A stretch of DNA of 54,587 nucleotides from Deltaproteobacteria bacterium. GTDB taxonomy: Bacteria > Desulfobacterota > Desulfuromonadia > Desulfuromonadales > Geopsychrobacteraceae. Under the pieces are notes generated by a model. The model was not told the DNA's origin. It did no database searches and was given only the letters and a program-made list of their open reading frames with translations. Position 1 is the first letter of the stretch. Each line of letters begins with the position of its first letter. The DNA is taken from assembly GCA_024276905.1 (NCBI GenBank), contig JAJRWF010000120.1, positions 1-54,587 on the forward strand. The letters are read 5' to 3'. This document shows, piece by piece, positions 19,142 through 27,619 of the stretch. Both the position numbers and the translations under genes were made by a program.

Positions 19142-20029
19142 ATGAAAAAAAGCCCGATATTGCTGGCAACCCTGACGATCGCTGGAATCTTTCTGGTTTT
19201 TCTGTTGGTTGCCGTGTTGCTCGGTCGGTCCGGTTCAGGCTCTGCTCTAGTTTCGGTCGGTGAAAAGATTGGTGTGATCGAAGTTTATGGTCCGATCATG
19301 TCGTCGGATGACCTGATTGAGGATATCATCGATTTTCGCGACAATGATTCGGTCAAGGCGGTCATATTGCGGATCGATTCTCCTGGCGGTGCGGTGGGTC
19401 CTTCGCAGGAGATCTACAGCGAGGTTCTCAAGCTGCAGAAGAAAAAGCCGGTCATTGTCTCGATGGGATCGGTTACCGCCTCTGGAGGCTACTATATTGC
19501 CGCTCCGGCCAAACGCCTGTTCGCGAATCCCGGCACGATCACCGGAAGTATCGGTGTTATTATGTCATTCCCGAATTACGAAGGCCTGATGGAGAAGGTC
19601 GGTGTCTCGTCTGTGGTTGTAAAGTCCGGACGTTTTAAGGATATCGGCTCGGCAACCCGGCCGTTCAGCAAAGATGAACGCAAATTGATGCAGTCGCTGA
19701 TAGATGATGTCCATTCTCAATTTGTCGAGGCCGTCAGTCTCGGGCGAGAGATGCCGGCTGAAAAGGTTATGAAAATTGCAGACGGGCGGATATTCAGCGG
19801 GCGTCAGGCCCTGGCTGTCGGCCTGGTCGATGAGCTGGGCGGCTTTCGCGCTGCCGTCGGTTACACCGCCGAGCTGGTTGGTCTGGGTGATGATCCGGAT
19901 CTGCTCTATCCTGAGGTAGAGCAACCGGGACTGGTTGAGCGGATACTTAACAGTACACTGGGCAGCATTGCTTTCGAGGCCCGTCAACGCTGGAAGGTTG
20001 GTCCGCAGTATTTGTGGACTGGAATGTGA
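19142..20029 (+). CDS. sppA: Signal peptide peptidase SppA (short form)
   Basis: SppA is a membrane-bound serine protease that degrades cleaved signal peptides. The 295-residue protein has one N-terminal membrane helix (about 6-28) and a ClpP-like crotonase-fold domain. Visible are RIDSPGGAVGPSQEIY, SVTASGGYYIA with the nucleophilic Ser, GTITGSIGVI, and KSGRFKDIGSATRPF with the general-base Lys. Length and single repeat match the SppA-36K type, not the 67-kDa E. coli form. I chose ATG 19142 with GGGGGAG just upstream. It has no obvious promoter of its own between the rpsA terminator and the start, so it probably depends on read-through. Confidence 0.94.
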   Translation: MKKSPILLATLTIAGIFLVFLLVAVLLGRSGSGSALVSVGEKIGVIEVYGPIMSSDDLIEDIIDFRDNDSVKAVILRIDSPGGAVGPSQEIYSEVLKLQKKKPVIVSMGSVTASGGYYIAAPAKRLFANPGTITGSIGVIMSFPNYEGLMEKVGVSSVVVKSGRFKDIGSATRPFSKDERKLMQSLIDDVHSQFVEAVSLGREMPAEKVMKIADGRIFSGRQALAVGLVDELGGFRAAVGYTAELVGLGDDPDLLYPEVEQPGLVERILNSTLGSIAFEARQRWKVGPQYLWTGM

Positions 20030-20063
20030 TTTTTTAGATGCTTGTTTGATGCTGGAGGGTAAA

Positions 20064-20342
20064 ATGACCAAGAGCGAATTGATAGAAAAATTGGCGATTG
20101 AACACGAATATCTCAATAAGCGTGATGCCGAGAGTGTGATCAATCTGATCTTTGACGGAATCGGCGATGCTCTCTCCCAGGGTGATCGGGTTGAGATTCG
20201 TGGTTTCGGGTCTTTTTCTGTTCGGGAACGTGGTGCTCGCGAGGCCCGCAACCCGAAAAGTGGCGAGCTGGTCAGTATCCCGAATCGTAAGACGCCGTTT
20301 TTTAAAACCGGCAAGGAATTGCGTGAGCGGGTTGACAGCTGA
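20064..20342 (+). CDS. ihfB: Integration host factor beta subunit
   Basis: A 92-residue DNA-bending protein of the HU/IHF family. It begins MTKSELIEKLA, shows GDRVEIRGFGSFSVRERGAR (the beta arm base), ARNPKSGELVSIPNRKTPFF, and ends in the short helix KELRER. The RNPKTG-like tip carries the Pro that intercalates into DNA. The rpsA-ihfB neighbourhood is the usual one for the beta subunit, with sppA between them here. GGAGGG is seven bases before ATG 20064. A terminator follows. Confidence 0.93.
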   Translation: MTKSELIEKLAIEHEYLNKRDAESVINLIFDGIGDALSQGDRVEIRGFGSFSVRERGAREARNPKSGELVSIPNRKTPFFKTGKELRERVDS

Positions 20343-20364
20343 TCCCATTGTCAGGTGGCCCATA

Positions 20365-20400
20365 CAGAAAAGCCCCGACCTTATGGCCGGGGCTTTTCTG
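20365..20400. terminator. Strong hairpin terminator after ihfB
   Basis: CAGAAAAGCCCCG (20365-20377) and CGGGGCTTTTCTG (20388-20400) form a perfect 13-bp stem with a 10-nt loop. The AAAA/TTTT in the stem lets it work as terminator in both directions. Confidence 0.9.
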
Positions 20401-20817
20401 TTATAAAAGACAACTGGCATCCGCTGCGGCGCCAAAAACGTTGTGACGGCCTACTCATCGCCTGGAACCGGTTCGTTGAGAACCGATCTCAAACGGCTTT
20501 CAGTTGACACGGCCTGCAGAGATGCCAGGCGGGCATTGCCTGCCAGCAGTTACCAGTTGTCTCATTCTGCTCCGGGATGCCGTAAGACAGCGCCAGGTCG
20601 ACCTTGCGCCTAGATTAGTCATCGAAGGTCCCTTCAGGCTTCCTGTTAGTAAGCAGGCTTGCTCACCAGAACCTCACGATATGACGGGTTAACTGAACGT
20701 TGGTCAAGAAACCGCCGTCACTGCGTACACCCCAGAGATTTCAAAGATCATCTTAGCGTTGATTTTGATATTATCACCCAGAGGTCTGGTGTCAAGTGGA
20801 AAAATTAAACGCTTTAA
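20401..20817. other. Intergenic region without a recognised gene
   Basis: This 417-nt gap lies between ihfB terminator and the pseudouridine synthase gene. It holds several small hairpins: GGCGGGC/GCCTGCC near 20528, an imperfect palindrome around AGGTCGACCT near 20596, and CCTGTT/AGCAGG near 20642. No ORF with a start site and family likeness was found, and no tRNA, tmRNA, SRP RNA or known riboswitch core was recognised. A small RNA or decayed gene is possible but not shown. Confidence 0.45.
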
Positions 20818-21807
20818 ATGAAACGATTGGAATATTCGGGTCTTGATATGAAACAGGAAATGTATCAACGCGGTTGCAAACAACTGTTTCGCCTGACTGC
20901 AGGCTCCGCTGCCGGTGGATTGCGGCTGGATCAATGGTTGTCTGCAGAGATTCCGGGGTTTTCGCGGACAGAGGCACGCAAGGTTATCGATATCGGCGGA
21001 GTGCATCTCGATGGCCGCAGGGTGCGAACCTGCTCGACGACCGTTTGCTCCGGATCAAAAATCGAGTTGCATACAGATGGTTTTTCGCTGGATCCTTTCC
21101 GCTTGTCCGATGAGCATATTTTGTTTCGGGACAAATACCTGATCGTACTGAATAAACCAGCGGGGATCGATACCCAGCCGACACCTTCACGCTATAAGGG
21201 GACAGTTTACGAGGCATTACTGAAATTGCTCGGGCCGGTTCCTGGGCGAAAAAAACCCGAACTTGGAATGGTGCAACGACTGGATCGCGGAACTTCAGGG
21301 TTAATGGTTTTTTCGATACACCAACAGGCACATAGGGGGTTGAGTAAAATTTTTCTGGAGCATCAGGTCGATAAACGCTATCTTGCGCTGGTGCAGAATG
21401 CTCCGGACCCGCCGGCTGCAGAGATTCGCTCACTACTGGCTCGATCACGCAGACTCAATCGCGTAGTTTCGGTTCTGCGTGGCGGAAAAAATGCGATCAC
21501 CCGGTTCGAAACCAGAATTTCGACTCGGGACGCTGCGTTGCTGGAAGTTGAACTTTTGACCGGCCGTTCTCACCAGATCCGGGTTCACTTATCTGAAGCC
21601 GGTTCGCCTCTCCTGGGTGATGGTCTTTATGATGGTCCTGAATGCTGTGCCGGATTATCGTTGACACGCCCGATGCTGCATGCGTTTCATCTTGAATTTG
21701 AGCATCCGCTGACGGCGGCAAGATTGAAATTTGAACTGCCTCTGCCCGGTGATATGCAAGATCTTCATCATCGACTTTTTGGTGTAAATGACCCGCGGGA
21801 TATTTGA
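20818..21807 (+). CDS. RluA-family RNA pseudouridine synthase with S4 domain
   Basis: The protein isomerises specific uridines in RNA. It has an N-terminal S4 RNA-binding domain at about 34-80 (RLDQWLSAEIPGFSRTEARK), then the synthase core with NKPAGIDTQPT, the catalytic-Asp motif VQRLDRGTSGLMVFS, KRYLALV, and LLTGRSHQIRVHLSEAGSPL. This order is that of RluC/RluD types, which modify 23S rRNA; the exact target cannot be read. The start is unsure: ATG 20818, 20848 and 20860 are in frame and none has a clear site, so length is 315-329 residues. It ends three bases before lgt. Confidence 0.9.
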   Translation: MKRLEYSGLDMKQEMYQRGCKQLFRLTAGSAAGGLRLDQWLSAEIPGFSRTEARKVIDIGGVHLDGRRVRTCSTTVCSGSKIELHTDGFSLDPFRLSDEHILFRDKYLIVLNKPAGIDTQPTPSRYKGTVYEALLKLLGPVPGRKKPELGMVQRLDRGTSGLMVFSIHQQAHRGLSKIFLEHQVDKRYLALVQNAPDPPAAEIRSLLARSRRLNRVVSVLRGGKNAITRFETRISTRDAALLEVELLTGRSHQIRVHLSEAGSPLLGDGLYDGPECCAGLSLTRPMLHAFHLEFEHPLTAARLKFELPLPGDMQDLHHRLFGVNDPRDI

Positions 21808-21809
21808 AT

Positions 21810-22592
21810 ATGCTGACTTATCCACAGTTTGACCCGGTTATTTTTCAACTCGGCCCACTTGCTGTTCGTTGGTATGGCTTGATGTATCTGGGAGGCTTTC
21901 TGTTTGCGTCTTTCTGGATAGCGCGACTGAGTAAGGGGCGTGGTCTGGCTCTGGACAAGGACAGCTTGTCCGATCTGCTTTTCTATGCCGTACTTGGAGT
22001 CATTCTGGGAGGACGTCTCGGTTATGTGCTCTTTTATAATGCCTCTTTTTTCCTGGAGTATCCGCAGAAAATTTTTGCGGTCTGGGAAGGTGGAATGAGT
22101 TTCCATGGCGGGTTGCTGGGGGTTATTGCCGCAGCTTTGTTGTTTTGCCGTAAACGAAATTATTCTGTTCTGCCGATGGGAGATGTTATCGCCGCTGCGG
22201 CCCCGGTCGGCTTGGGTTTGGGTCGTCTGGGAAATTTTATCAATGCAGAGCTCTGGGGGCGGACAACCGACGTACCCTGGGGGATGGTTTTTCCTTATGC
22301 TGGCGATTTGCCTCGCCATCCCAGCCAGCTCTATGAATTTATGCTTGAGGGTGTTCTGCTTTTTCTGATTCTCTGGTTATTGCACCATCTCAAAACGCGC
22401 ATCGGGGTCCCGTTTTTCAGTTTCTTTCTGCTCTACGGGATTTTCCGTTTTCTGGTCGAATTTGTCCGCGAACCGGATGCACAACTCGGCTATTTATGGG
22501 GTGGTGCGACCATGGGACAGTTACTTTCTTTGCCGATGATTATTTTCGGGCTCATCGGTCTGTTCCAGCTAGGTCGGAGATCTGAGACATGA
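21810..22592 (+). CDS. lgt: Phosphatidylglycerol--prolipoprotein diacylglyceryl transferase Lgt
   Basis: Lgt attaches diacylglycerol to the lipobox Cys of prolipoproteins in the inner membrane, the first step of lipoprotein maturation. The 260-residue protein has about seven membrane helices, with WYGLMYLGGF early, GMSFHGGLLG, the family signature GRLGNFINAELWGR containing the essential Arg-Asn-Glu pattern, RHPSQLYE, and FRFLVEFVREPDAQLG. ATG 21810 follows the preceding stop by two bases; TTG 21804 is an alternative. Substrates within this window include the lipoproteins at 27906, 29633 and 30415. Confidence 0.96.
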   Translation: MLTYPQFDPVIFQLGPLAVRWYGLMYLGGFLFASFWIARLSKGRGLALDKDSLSDLLFYAVLGVILGGRLGYVLFYNASFFLEYPQKIFAVWEGGMSFHGGLLGVIAAALLFCRKRNYSVLPMGDVIAAAAPVGLGLGRLGNFINAELWGRTTDVPWGMVFPYAGDLPRHPSQLYEFMLEGVLLFLILWLLHHLKTRIGVPFFSFFLLYGIFRFLVEFVREPDAQLGYLWGGATMGQLLSLPMIIFGLIGLFQLGRRSET

Positions 22593-23239
22593 CCGCTGTC
22601 AAGGCGCTGATCTTTGATTGCGACGGGGCTCTTTTCGACAGTCAACAGGCCAATCTGGCTTATTACAATCGCGTCTTTACTCAGTTTGGTTACCCGAGTA
22701 TCAGGGATCCACTTTCTGCCGAGGCCCATATCTGTCACACTGCCAGCAGCCCGGTTGTACTGGCCAGCTTGATGGATGTGTCGGTGGTTGATGACGCACT
22801 CCTTTTTGCTCGCGGGCTTGATTACAGAGAGTTTACGCCCTTGATGATTGAGGCGCGCGGGCTTAAACAGGGCTTGACGCGCCTGGCGGACCGGATGCCA
22901 TTGGCGGTAGCGACCAATCGCGGTGGCAGTATGCAGGATGTGCTGAAACAGTTTGAGTTGGAGCGGTTTTTTGAGGTCGTGGTGACCAGCAGTCATGTCA
23001 AGAAACCCAAACCGGCGCCGGATATGTTACTGCTGGCTGCTCGTCAACTCGGCGTCGGGCCGCAGCACTGCCTTTTTGTCGGCGATTCCGAACTTGACAG
23101 TCAGGCCGCAGAGGCCGCTGGTATCCCTTTTGTTTCTTACGGAGGAGGGGTTAAGGCTGCACGCAGTGTTAACTCACATGCCGAACTTGTTGCGCTGCTG
23201 CTGGACAGTTCGATAGATGTCCTCAATGGAGTTTCTTGA
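22589..23239 (+). CDS. HAD-superfamily hydrolase, phosphoglycolate phosphatase-like
   Basis: A 216-residue haloacid dehalogenase-type phosphatase. Motif I is DCDGALFDS (nucleophilic Asp 10 and Asp 12; the usual small residue after the DxDG is altered from T/V to A), motif II is VATNRGG, motif III is the Lys in SHVKKPKPAPD, and motif IV is VGDSELDSQAAEAAG. A helical cap lies between about 20 and 85. Substrate is not readable; phosphoglycolate phosphatase and beta-phosphoglucomutase are the nearest types. Its ATG overlaps the lgt stop, so it is coupled to lgt. Its 3' end overlaps the convergent kinase gene by 17 nt. Confidence 0.88.
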   Translation: MTAVKALIFDCDGALFDSQQANLAYYNRVFTQFGYPSIRDPLSAEAHICHTASSPVVLASLMDVSVVDDALLFARGLDYREFTPLMIEARGLKQGLTRLADRMPLAVATNRGGSMQDVLKQFELERFFEVVVTSSHVKKPKPAPDMLLLAARQLGVGPQHCLFVGDSELDSQAAEAAGIPFVSYGGGVKAARSVNSHAELVALLLDSSIDVLNGVS

Positions 23240-23645
23240 TCATTTCCAGTACGTTACGATTGTTTGATCGGTGGTATTTGACGTTGTCCATCAGCCGATG
23301 AATGATGTGGATTCCGCGTCCGCATTCATCCGTGTCCTGCATGTCACATGCGGTGAGTTCGGCCAGGTCGAATCCTTCGCCTTCATCGAAAACCTTGATT
23401 TTCAGGCTGGTCTCAGACGCTGAAATTTGAATCTGGATCTGTTTGTCCGGATCATTCTCATTGGCATGACAAATGGCATTGGTAATCGCTTCGGTCAGTA
23501 CCAGATTCAGATGGTAGGCCAACTCTTCCCGGTCGCCGGTGTAGCGACCGAGAGAGTGAACCAGATCCTCTCCAATACGACCAATCAGCCCCAGATAGCG
23601 GGTCTGGTTGGGAATGGTGATGTCGACTTCGACCTTGTCAGTCAT
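23223..23645 (-). CDS. RsbW-like serine kinase/anti-sigma regulatory protein (HATPase_c)
   Basis: A 140-residue single-domain GHKL ATPase. The N box is LTEAITNAICHAN, the G1 box is FDEGEGFD and the G2 box is CGRGIHII, as in RsbW and SpoIIAB. Such proteins phosphorylate a Ser on a STAS antagonist and bind either that antagonist or a sigma or effector protein. It lies 17 nt after the STAS gene and last in the operon started by the 27550 gene, giving a complete phosphatase-antagonist-kinase set. No sigma factor gene is adjacent, so the output target is unknown. Confidence 0.9.
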   Translation of the reverse strand: MTDKVEVDITIPNQTRYLGLIGRIGEDLVHSLGRYTGDREELAYHLNLVLTEAITNAICHANENDPDKQIQIQISASETSLKIKVFDEGEGFDLAELTACDMQDTDECGRGIHIIHRLMDNVKYHRSNNRNVLEMIKKLH

Positions 23646-23662
23646 TGTCAGCTCTACCGCCT

Positions 23663-23998
23663 TTAGAAACTTTCCTGCGCTTCTTCGACTGAAGCGAAAA
23701 TTTCAAACACACGATGCAGCCGCGTCAACTCGAACATTGAACGCACCTGCGGTTGCAGTCCACTGAGTTTGAGGCTTCCTTCTCGAGCACTGGCATTCTT
23801 GAATCCTGAAACCAGCGCACCAAGCCCGGAAGAATCAACAAATCTGACCGCTGAAAGGTCGATGATCAGATTGCATTTCCCTTCGTCAAACAGAGCCAGC
23901 ATCTGTTCCTTGAAAGTGCCGCTGTTGTGGGCGTCCATTCGTTCTTCTTCAATTTCGATCAGGACGACATCGCCGATCTCTTCAGTTTTGAGTTGCAT
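23663..23998 (-). CDS. STAS-domain anti-sigma factor antagonist (RsbV/SpoIIAA-like)
   Basis: A 111-residue single STAS domain. The key segment is IDLSAVRFVDSSGLGALVSG, which contains the Ser normally phosphorylated by the partner kinase (DSSG). Unphosphorylated antagonists bind the kinase and release its target. AAGGAG is properly placed before ATG 23998. The upstream gene encodes the expected phosphatase and the downstream gene the expected kinase, so regulation by partner switching is a well-supported inference. Confidence 0.92.
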   Translation of the reverse strand: MQLKTEEIGDVVLIEIEEERMDAHNSGTFKEQMLALFDEGKCNLIIDLSAVRFVDSSGLGALVSGFKNASAREGSLKLSGLQPQVRSMFELTRLHRVFEIFASVEEAQESF

Positions 23999-24050
23999 GG
24001 ATTCTCTCCTTGTGGCGGTTGATAGACATACTCAGATTATTATACCGCAT

Positions 24051-27000
24051 TTAGTTGTCCGGTTCCGTTTGTGTTGCTGAAATTCGGGGGTTCTGATGAA
24101 TGACTTTCATCACGACCAGGGAAATATCGTCGTTAAAATGCCGGTTGCCGGTAAAGAGACGAATCTGTTCAAGAATCTGGTCGATCAGTTCTTTGGCCGG
24201 GAGCTGACGGTATTCTTCGATCAGTGACTGCAGACGTGCCTCACCGAAGAACTGGCCATCGACATTCTCGGCTTCGGTAACACCATCGGTATAGAGCACC
24301 AGGATATCATCCTCCTCCAGTCTGGTTTCGCGCTGTTCGAAATCGATATCCGGCTTGATGCCGAGGATCATTCCGTCGCCGTCAAGCATTTCATAAACGC
24401 GGGACTGACTACGCCAGAGCACCGGATTGTTATGCCCGGCATTGGCGTAGAGCAGGCGCCCCGATTCCGGGTTGTACTGCAGGTAAAACATGGTGACGAA
24501 CAACTCGGCTCTGGAGAGATCTTCACAGAAGAAGCGATTCAATGCATCGAGCATGGCGTAGGGCTGTTCAATCTGCCGCATTGCCTGAATGAAGGTTCGG
24601 GTTTCGGCCATGATCAGGGCTGAGCCGATGCTGTGTCCCGAAACATCACCGATAACAAGATCAAGAGTGCCGTTCGAGCGCCGGATGAAGTCGTAGTAGT
24701 CGCCGCCGACTTGGTGGGCCGGGACACAGAGACCGGCCAGATCGACATTGCTGAATTCCGGAATTCCGGTCGGCAGCAGGCTCATCTGGATGGTTTTGGC
24801 GATTTGCAGATCACGTTCCTGCTCGCGGGCATTGAGAAGCTCGATTAATTGCTGATGGTTGCGCCAGGCGATTCCGACCTGACGGGCCAGATTGTTGAAC
24901 AGGGCGACAAACTCATCGGTGAAAATTCCTTTGGAAGTGCGGGAGAACGCCGAGAGGACCCCGACCGGTTCGCCTTCGACTACGATCGGGGCATGGGCGA
25001 ATGACTTGATCTTCTCACGATGGATGATCTGTGAGGATTCCGGTTTGTCGAGGTATTCGGTATCGTTGACAACCGAAGCGGTGTTCGACAGGAATGCCGC
25101 ACCGATGTAGGTCTCCATGTCGAGGTTGCGTTCCGATTCGCCGAAATGTTTGCTGGTCATCCCCATCTGGGCCTTGACGGCCAGAGTCATGCTTTGTTCA
25201 TCGAGAAAACGGATGACACAGAGATCAAATTTAAATTGTTGCATCAGCAGCTTCAGTAGCCCATGCAGGGTTTTGTCGAGATCGCTGCTGCGGGAAACAA
25301 TTTTAGCCGCTTCGTAAAGGACACTCAGCTGTTCGCGGCTCGCAGTGCGGCTCAGGGTTACGGTGCCGAAGATGTCGAAAACATCTTCCATTTCACTGCC
25401 GCGGGTCGAGAGGTAATTGTCGATGATGATCTTTGCCGGTGCCGATCCGACGTAGCCAGCCAGGGTTCGTTCGGTGAAACCCTTGAGAGCCGGGATTTCG
25501 TGGTCTGCAAGGCTGCCCCTGCTGTTGATTTCCTGACCGCTCAGGTAGGAAGAAATGGCGGCATTGGCAGGTTTCTCACCAATAAACTTCGACATCAGTT
25601 CGACAAATTCCATGATCGTCGGGGCTTTGCTGATGCGGCGACGTTGTTCCGGAATAAGGTGTTCCCCGTAAACATCGACAAAGTGGCGAGCCTGCTCCTG
25701 CTCTGTTGTTTTCTGTTTGCAGAAAAAACTCAGGAAGAGGAAAGCACCAAGATTGAAGAACATGGTCCAGAACAGGGCATTGGTCCAGATGTCAAAACCG
25801 GCCAGGCCGAACAGTTGTAGCGGCCGCAACAGGTCGATACCGAATGGACCCTGATCCAGGATACTGCTTTCCATCCAGCCCGAGAGGACGAAAGAAGGGA
25901 CCAGCAGGGTATAGAACCAGAGAATGAAGCCGAGGCTCAGCCCGGCCATGGCGGCTTTCTTGTTAGCGCGCTTCCAGTAAAGTCCGCCGATGACCGCCGG
26001 GGCAAACTGGGCCGCAGCCATAAAAGAAATCAGCCCCATATTAACCAGCGCGTAGGAGTCGCCGATCACCCGGTAGTAAAGGTAGCCGAGAAAGACCACA
26101 CCGATGATGCCGAAACGCTTGAGGTTGATCAGAATGGCTGAAAAGTCGCGGATGTCCACTTTAAGGCGCAGAATAAGCGGCATAACCAGATGGTTGAGGA
26201 TCATTGTCGACAGGGTGACTGAAGAGACCATCACCATCCCGGCGGAGGCAGAGAAACCGCCGATAAATACCAGCAGCGCCAACCAGTGATGGCCGGCCGC
26301 CAGCGGCAGGTTGATGACGAAATAATCAGCTTGTGAGGTATCGCCGCCATTCAGCAGCAGGCCACCGAGCGCGATCGGGATAACGAATAGATTGATCAGG
26401 AAAATGTAGGCCGGGAAGCGCCACATCGCATCCTTGATGTGTCTCTCATCCGCATTCTCGATAATCATGATGTGAAACTGGCGCGGCAGAAACATGATTG
26501 CCATCATCGAGGCGAAGGTCAGGGTAAACCATTTGGTGTAGGGAATCGCCGCCGTGTCAAGTCGGAAGAGGCTGAGGCGTTCTGGAAACTGCTGGGAAAA
26601 ACGGCTGAAGATATCGCCAAAACCGTCAAACAGGCCGAAGGTAACAAACAGGCCGACGGTCACAAATGCCACCAGTTTGACAATCGATTCAAAAGCAATG
26701 GCTGCGACCAGCCCTTCGTGTCGCTCCGAGGCATCAAGGTGGCGTGCACCGAACAAGACACCGAACAGACTCAGGATCAGAGCCATCATGAAAGCGGTGT
26801 CAACATAGGTCGGCAAGGTCGGAAACAGGTTTTGCAGGCCGACCTCGGATACGGTTGTCGGGCTGACCAGTAGATCAAAAGTCCGGGCGACCGCTTTGAG
26901 TTGCAGTGCAATATAGGGCATGATCCCCAGCACCGCAATCAGGGTCACCAGTGCTCCGATCCAGGGTGACCTGTCGTAGCGGCTGGAGATGAAGTCGGCA

Positions 27001-27305
27001 ATGCTGACGATATTTTGCTCTTTGCTGACCCGGACCATCTTGCGCAGCAGGAACCACCAGGTAAAGGCGATCAGGGTCGGACCAAGGTAGATCGGCAGGA
27101 AGTCGAGACCGCTGGTTGCGGCACGGCCGACGCTGCCGTAGTAGGTCCATGAGGTGCAGTAAACGGCCAGACTCAACGAGTAGATATAGGGGTTGTTGAT
27201 CAGGCTGCGGCCGACTTTACGCTGGGCATCGGCATAATAGGCAACTGCAAAGAGCAGGGCGAAATAGCCGATCGAGATCAGGGCGACGATCAGGGGTGAA
27301 ATCAT
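24051..27305 (-). CDS. SLC5-type transporter fused to STAC-like linker, GAF and PP2C (RsbU/SpoIIE) phosphatase
   Basis: A 1084-residue fusion. Residues 1-530 form a sodium:solute symporter-like (SLC5) membrane domain of about 13 helices, similar to that of CbrA-type sensor kinases (YCTSWTYYGSVGRAATSG, FVFIGGFSASAGMVMVSS-like region at 346-362). About 555-635 (ISSYLSGQEINSRGSLADHE) resembles the STAC linker domain found between SLC5 domains and kinases. About 660-815 is GAF. About 830-1068 is a PP2C phosphatase with all metal Asp: GGDYYD (869), GDVSGHS (887), YTDGVTEA (1007) and NDDISLVV (1059-1060). The usual histidine kinase is thus replaced by a Ser/Thr phosphatase. The neighbours are its likely substrate (STAS) and the opposing kinase. 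Transported or sensed solute is unknown. Its ATG overlaps the upstream gene's stop. Confidence 0.92.
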   Translation of the reverse strand: MISPLIVALISIGYFALLFAVAYYADAQRKVGRSLINNPYIYSLSLAVYCTSWTYYGSVGRAATSGLDFLPIYLGPTLIAFTWWFLLRKMVRVSKEQNIVSIADFISSRYDRSPWIGALVTLIAVLGIMPYIALQLKAVARTFDLLVSPTTVSEVGLQNLFPTLPTYVDTAFMMALILSLFGVLFGARHLDASERHEGLVAAIAFESIVKLVAFVTVGLFVTFGLFDGFGDIFSRFSQQFPERLSLFRLDTAAIPYTKWFTLTFASMMAIMFLPRQFHIMIIENADERHIKDAMWRFPAYIFLINLFVIPIALGGLLLNGGDTSQADYFVINLPLAAGHHWLALLVFIGGFSASAGMVMVSSVTLSTMILNHLVMPLILRLKVDIRDFSAILINLKRFGIIGVVFLGYLYYRVIGDSYALVNMGLISFMAAAQFAPAVIGGLYWKRANKKAAMAGLSLGFILWFYTLLVPSFVLSGWMESSILDQGPFGIDLLRPLQLFGLAGFDIWTNALFWTMFFNLGAFLFLSFFCKQKTTEQEQARHFVDVYGEHLIPEQRRRISKAPTIMEFVELMSKFIGEKPANAAISSYLSGQEINSRGSLADHEIPALKGFTERTLAGYVGSAPAKIIIDNYLSTRGSEMEDVFDIFGTVTLSRTASREQLSVLYEAAKIVSRSSDLDKTLHGLLKLLMQQFKFDLCVIRFLDEQSMTLAVKAQMGMTSKHFGESERNLDMETYIGAAFLSNTASVVNDTEYLDKPESSQIIHREKIKSFAHAPIVVEGEPVGVLSAFSRTSKGIFTDEFVALFNNLARQVGIAWRNHQQLIELLNAREQERDLQIAKTIQMSLLPTGIPEFSNVDLAGLCVPAHQVGGDYYDFIRRSNGTLDLVIGDVSGHSIGSALIMAETRTFIQAMRQIEQPYAMLDALNRFFCEDLSRAELFVTMFYLQYNPESGRLLYANAGHNNPVLWRSQSRVYEMLDGDGMILGIKPDIDFEQRETRLEEDDILVLYTDGVTEAENVDGQFFGEARLQSLIEEYRQLPAKELIDQILEQIRLFTGNRHFNDDISLVVMKVIHQNPRISATQTEPDN

Positions 27306-27550
27306 GGTTTTTCCTCATCCCGAGATTCGTCTTTGTCATCTTCCTCCTGTTGCAGGCGATTGACGAAGAGAATGATGACCAGAATCGAGATTGGCCAACC
27401 GATAAAAAAGTAAAAAATCAGAATCGGGATGCCGAAGATTGAACGGTCGGTATTGAAAATCTGCAGAAACGGGAAGTTAAGCATGATTATCCCGAGAATC
27501 AGGCACAGGATCCAAGCTTCACGCGTCGATGTCGTGTTGGGTGTTTTCAT
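27302..27550 (-). CDS. Small two-helix membrane protein paired with the SLC5 fusion
   Basis: An 82-residue protein with two membrane helices (about 11-30 and 40-63) and a highly charged C-terminal tail of Asp, Glu, Lys and Arg. The pattern, with IFGIPILIFYFFIGWP before the second helix, resembles the small DUF3311/DUF4212-type proteins that accompany SLC5 symporters. Its stop overlaps the ATG of the 1084-residue protein by four bases, implying coupled synthesis in similar amounts. I infer a subunit or stabiliser of that transporter domain. The site before ATG 27550 is weak (GGGACA). Confidence 0.85.
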   Translation of the reverse strand: MKTPNTTSTREAWILCLILGIIMLNFPFLQIFNTDRSIFGIPILIFYFFIGWPISILVIILFVNRLQQEEDDKDESRDEEKP

Positions 27551-27590
27551 GACTGTGTCCCGTTGGCTTGCAGCTGCTCCTCGAACGAAA

Positions 27591-27619
27591 AGTCTACATG
27601 ATATTCACAGGGTTGGCCA
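27591..27619 (-). promoter_or_regulatory. Candidate sigma-70 promoter of the SLC5-PP2C operon
   Basis: On the minus strand TGGCCA (27619-27614) and TAGACT (27596-27591) are 17 nt apart, each matching consensus at four of six positions. Start near 27584, about 34 nt before the first gene. Confidence 0.4.

Noticed and set aside
20504-20692. Small ORF in the gap after ihfB
   Set aside because: No ribosome site, mixed composition and no resemblance to a known family.
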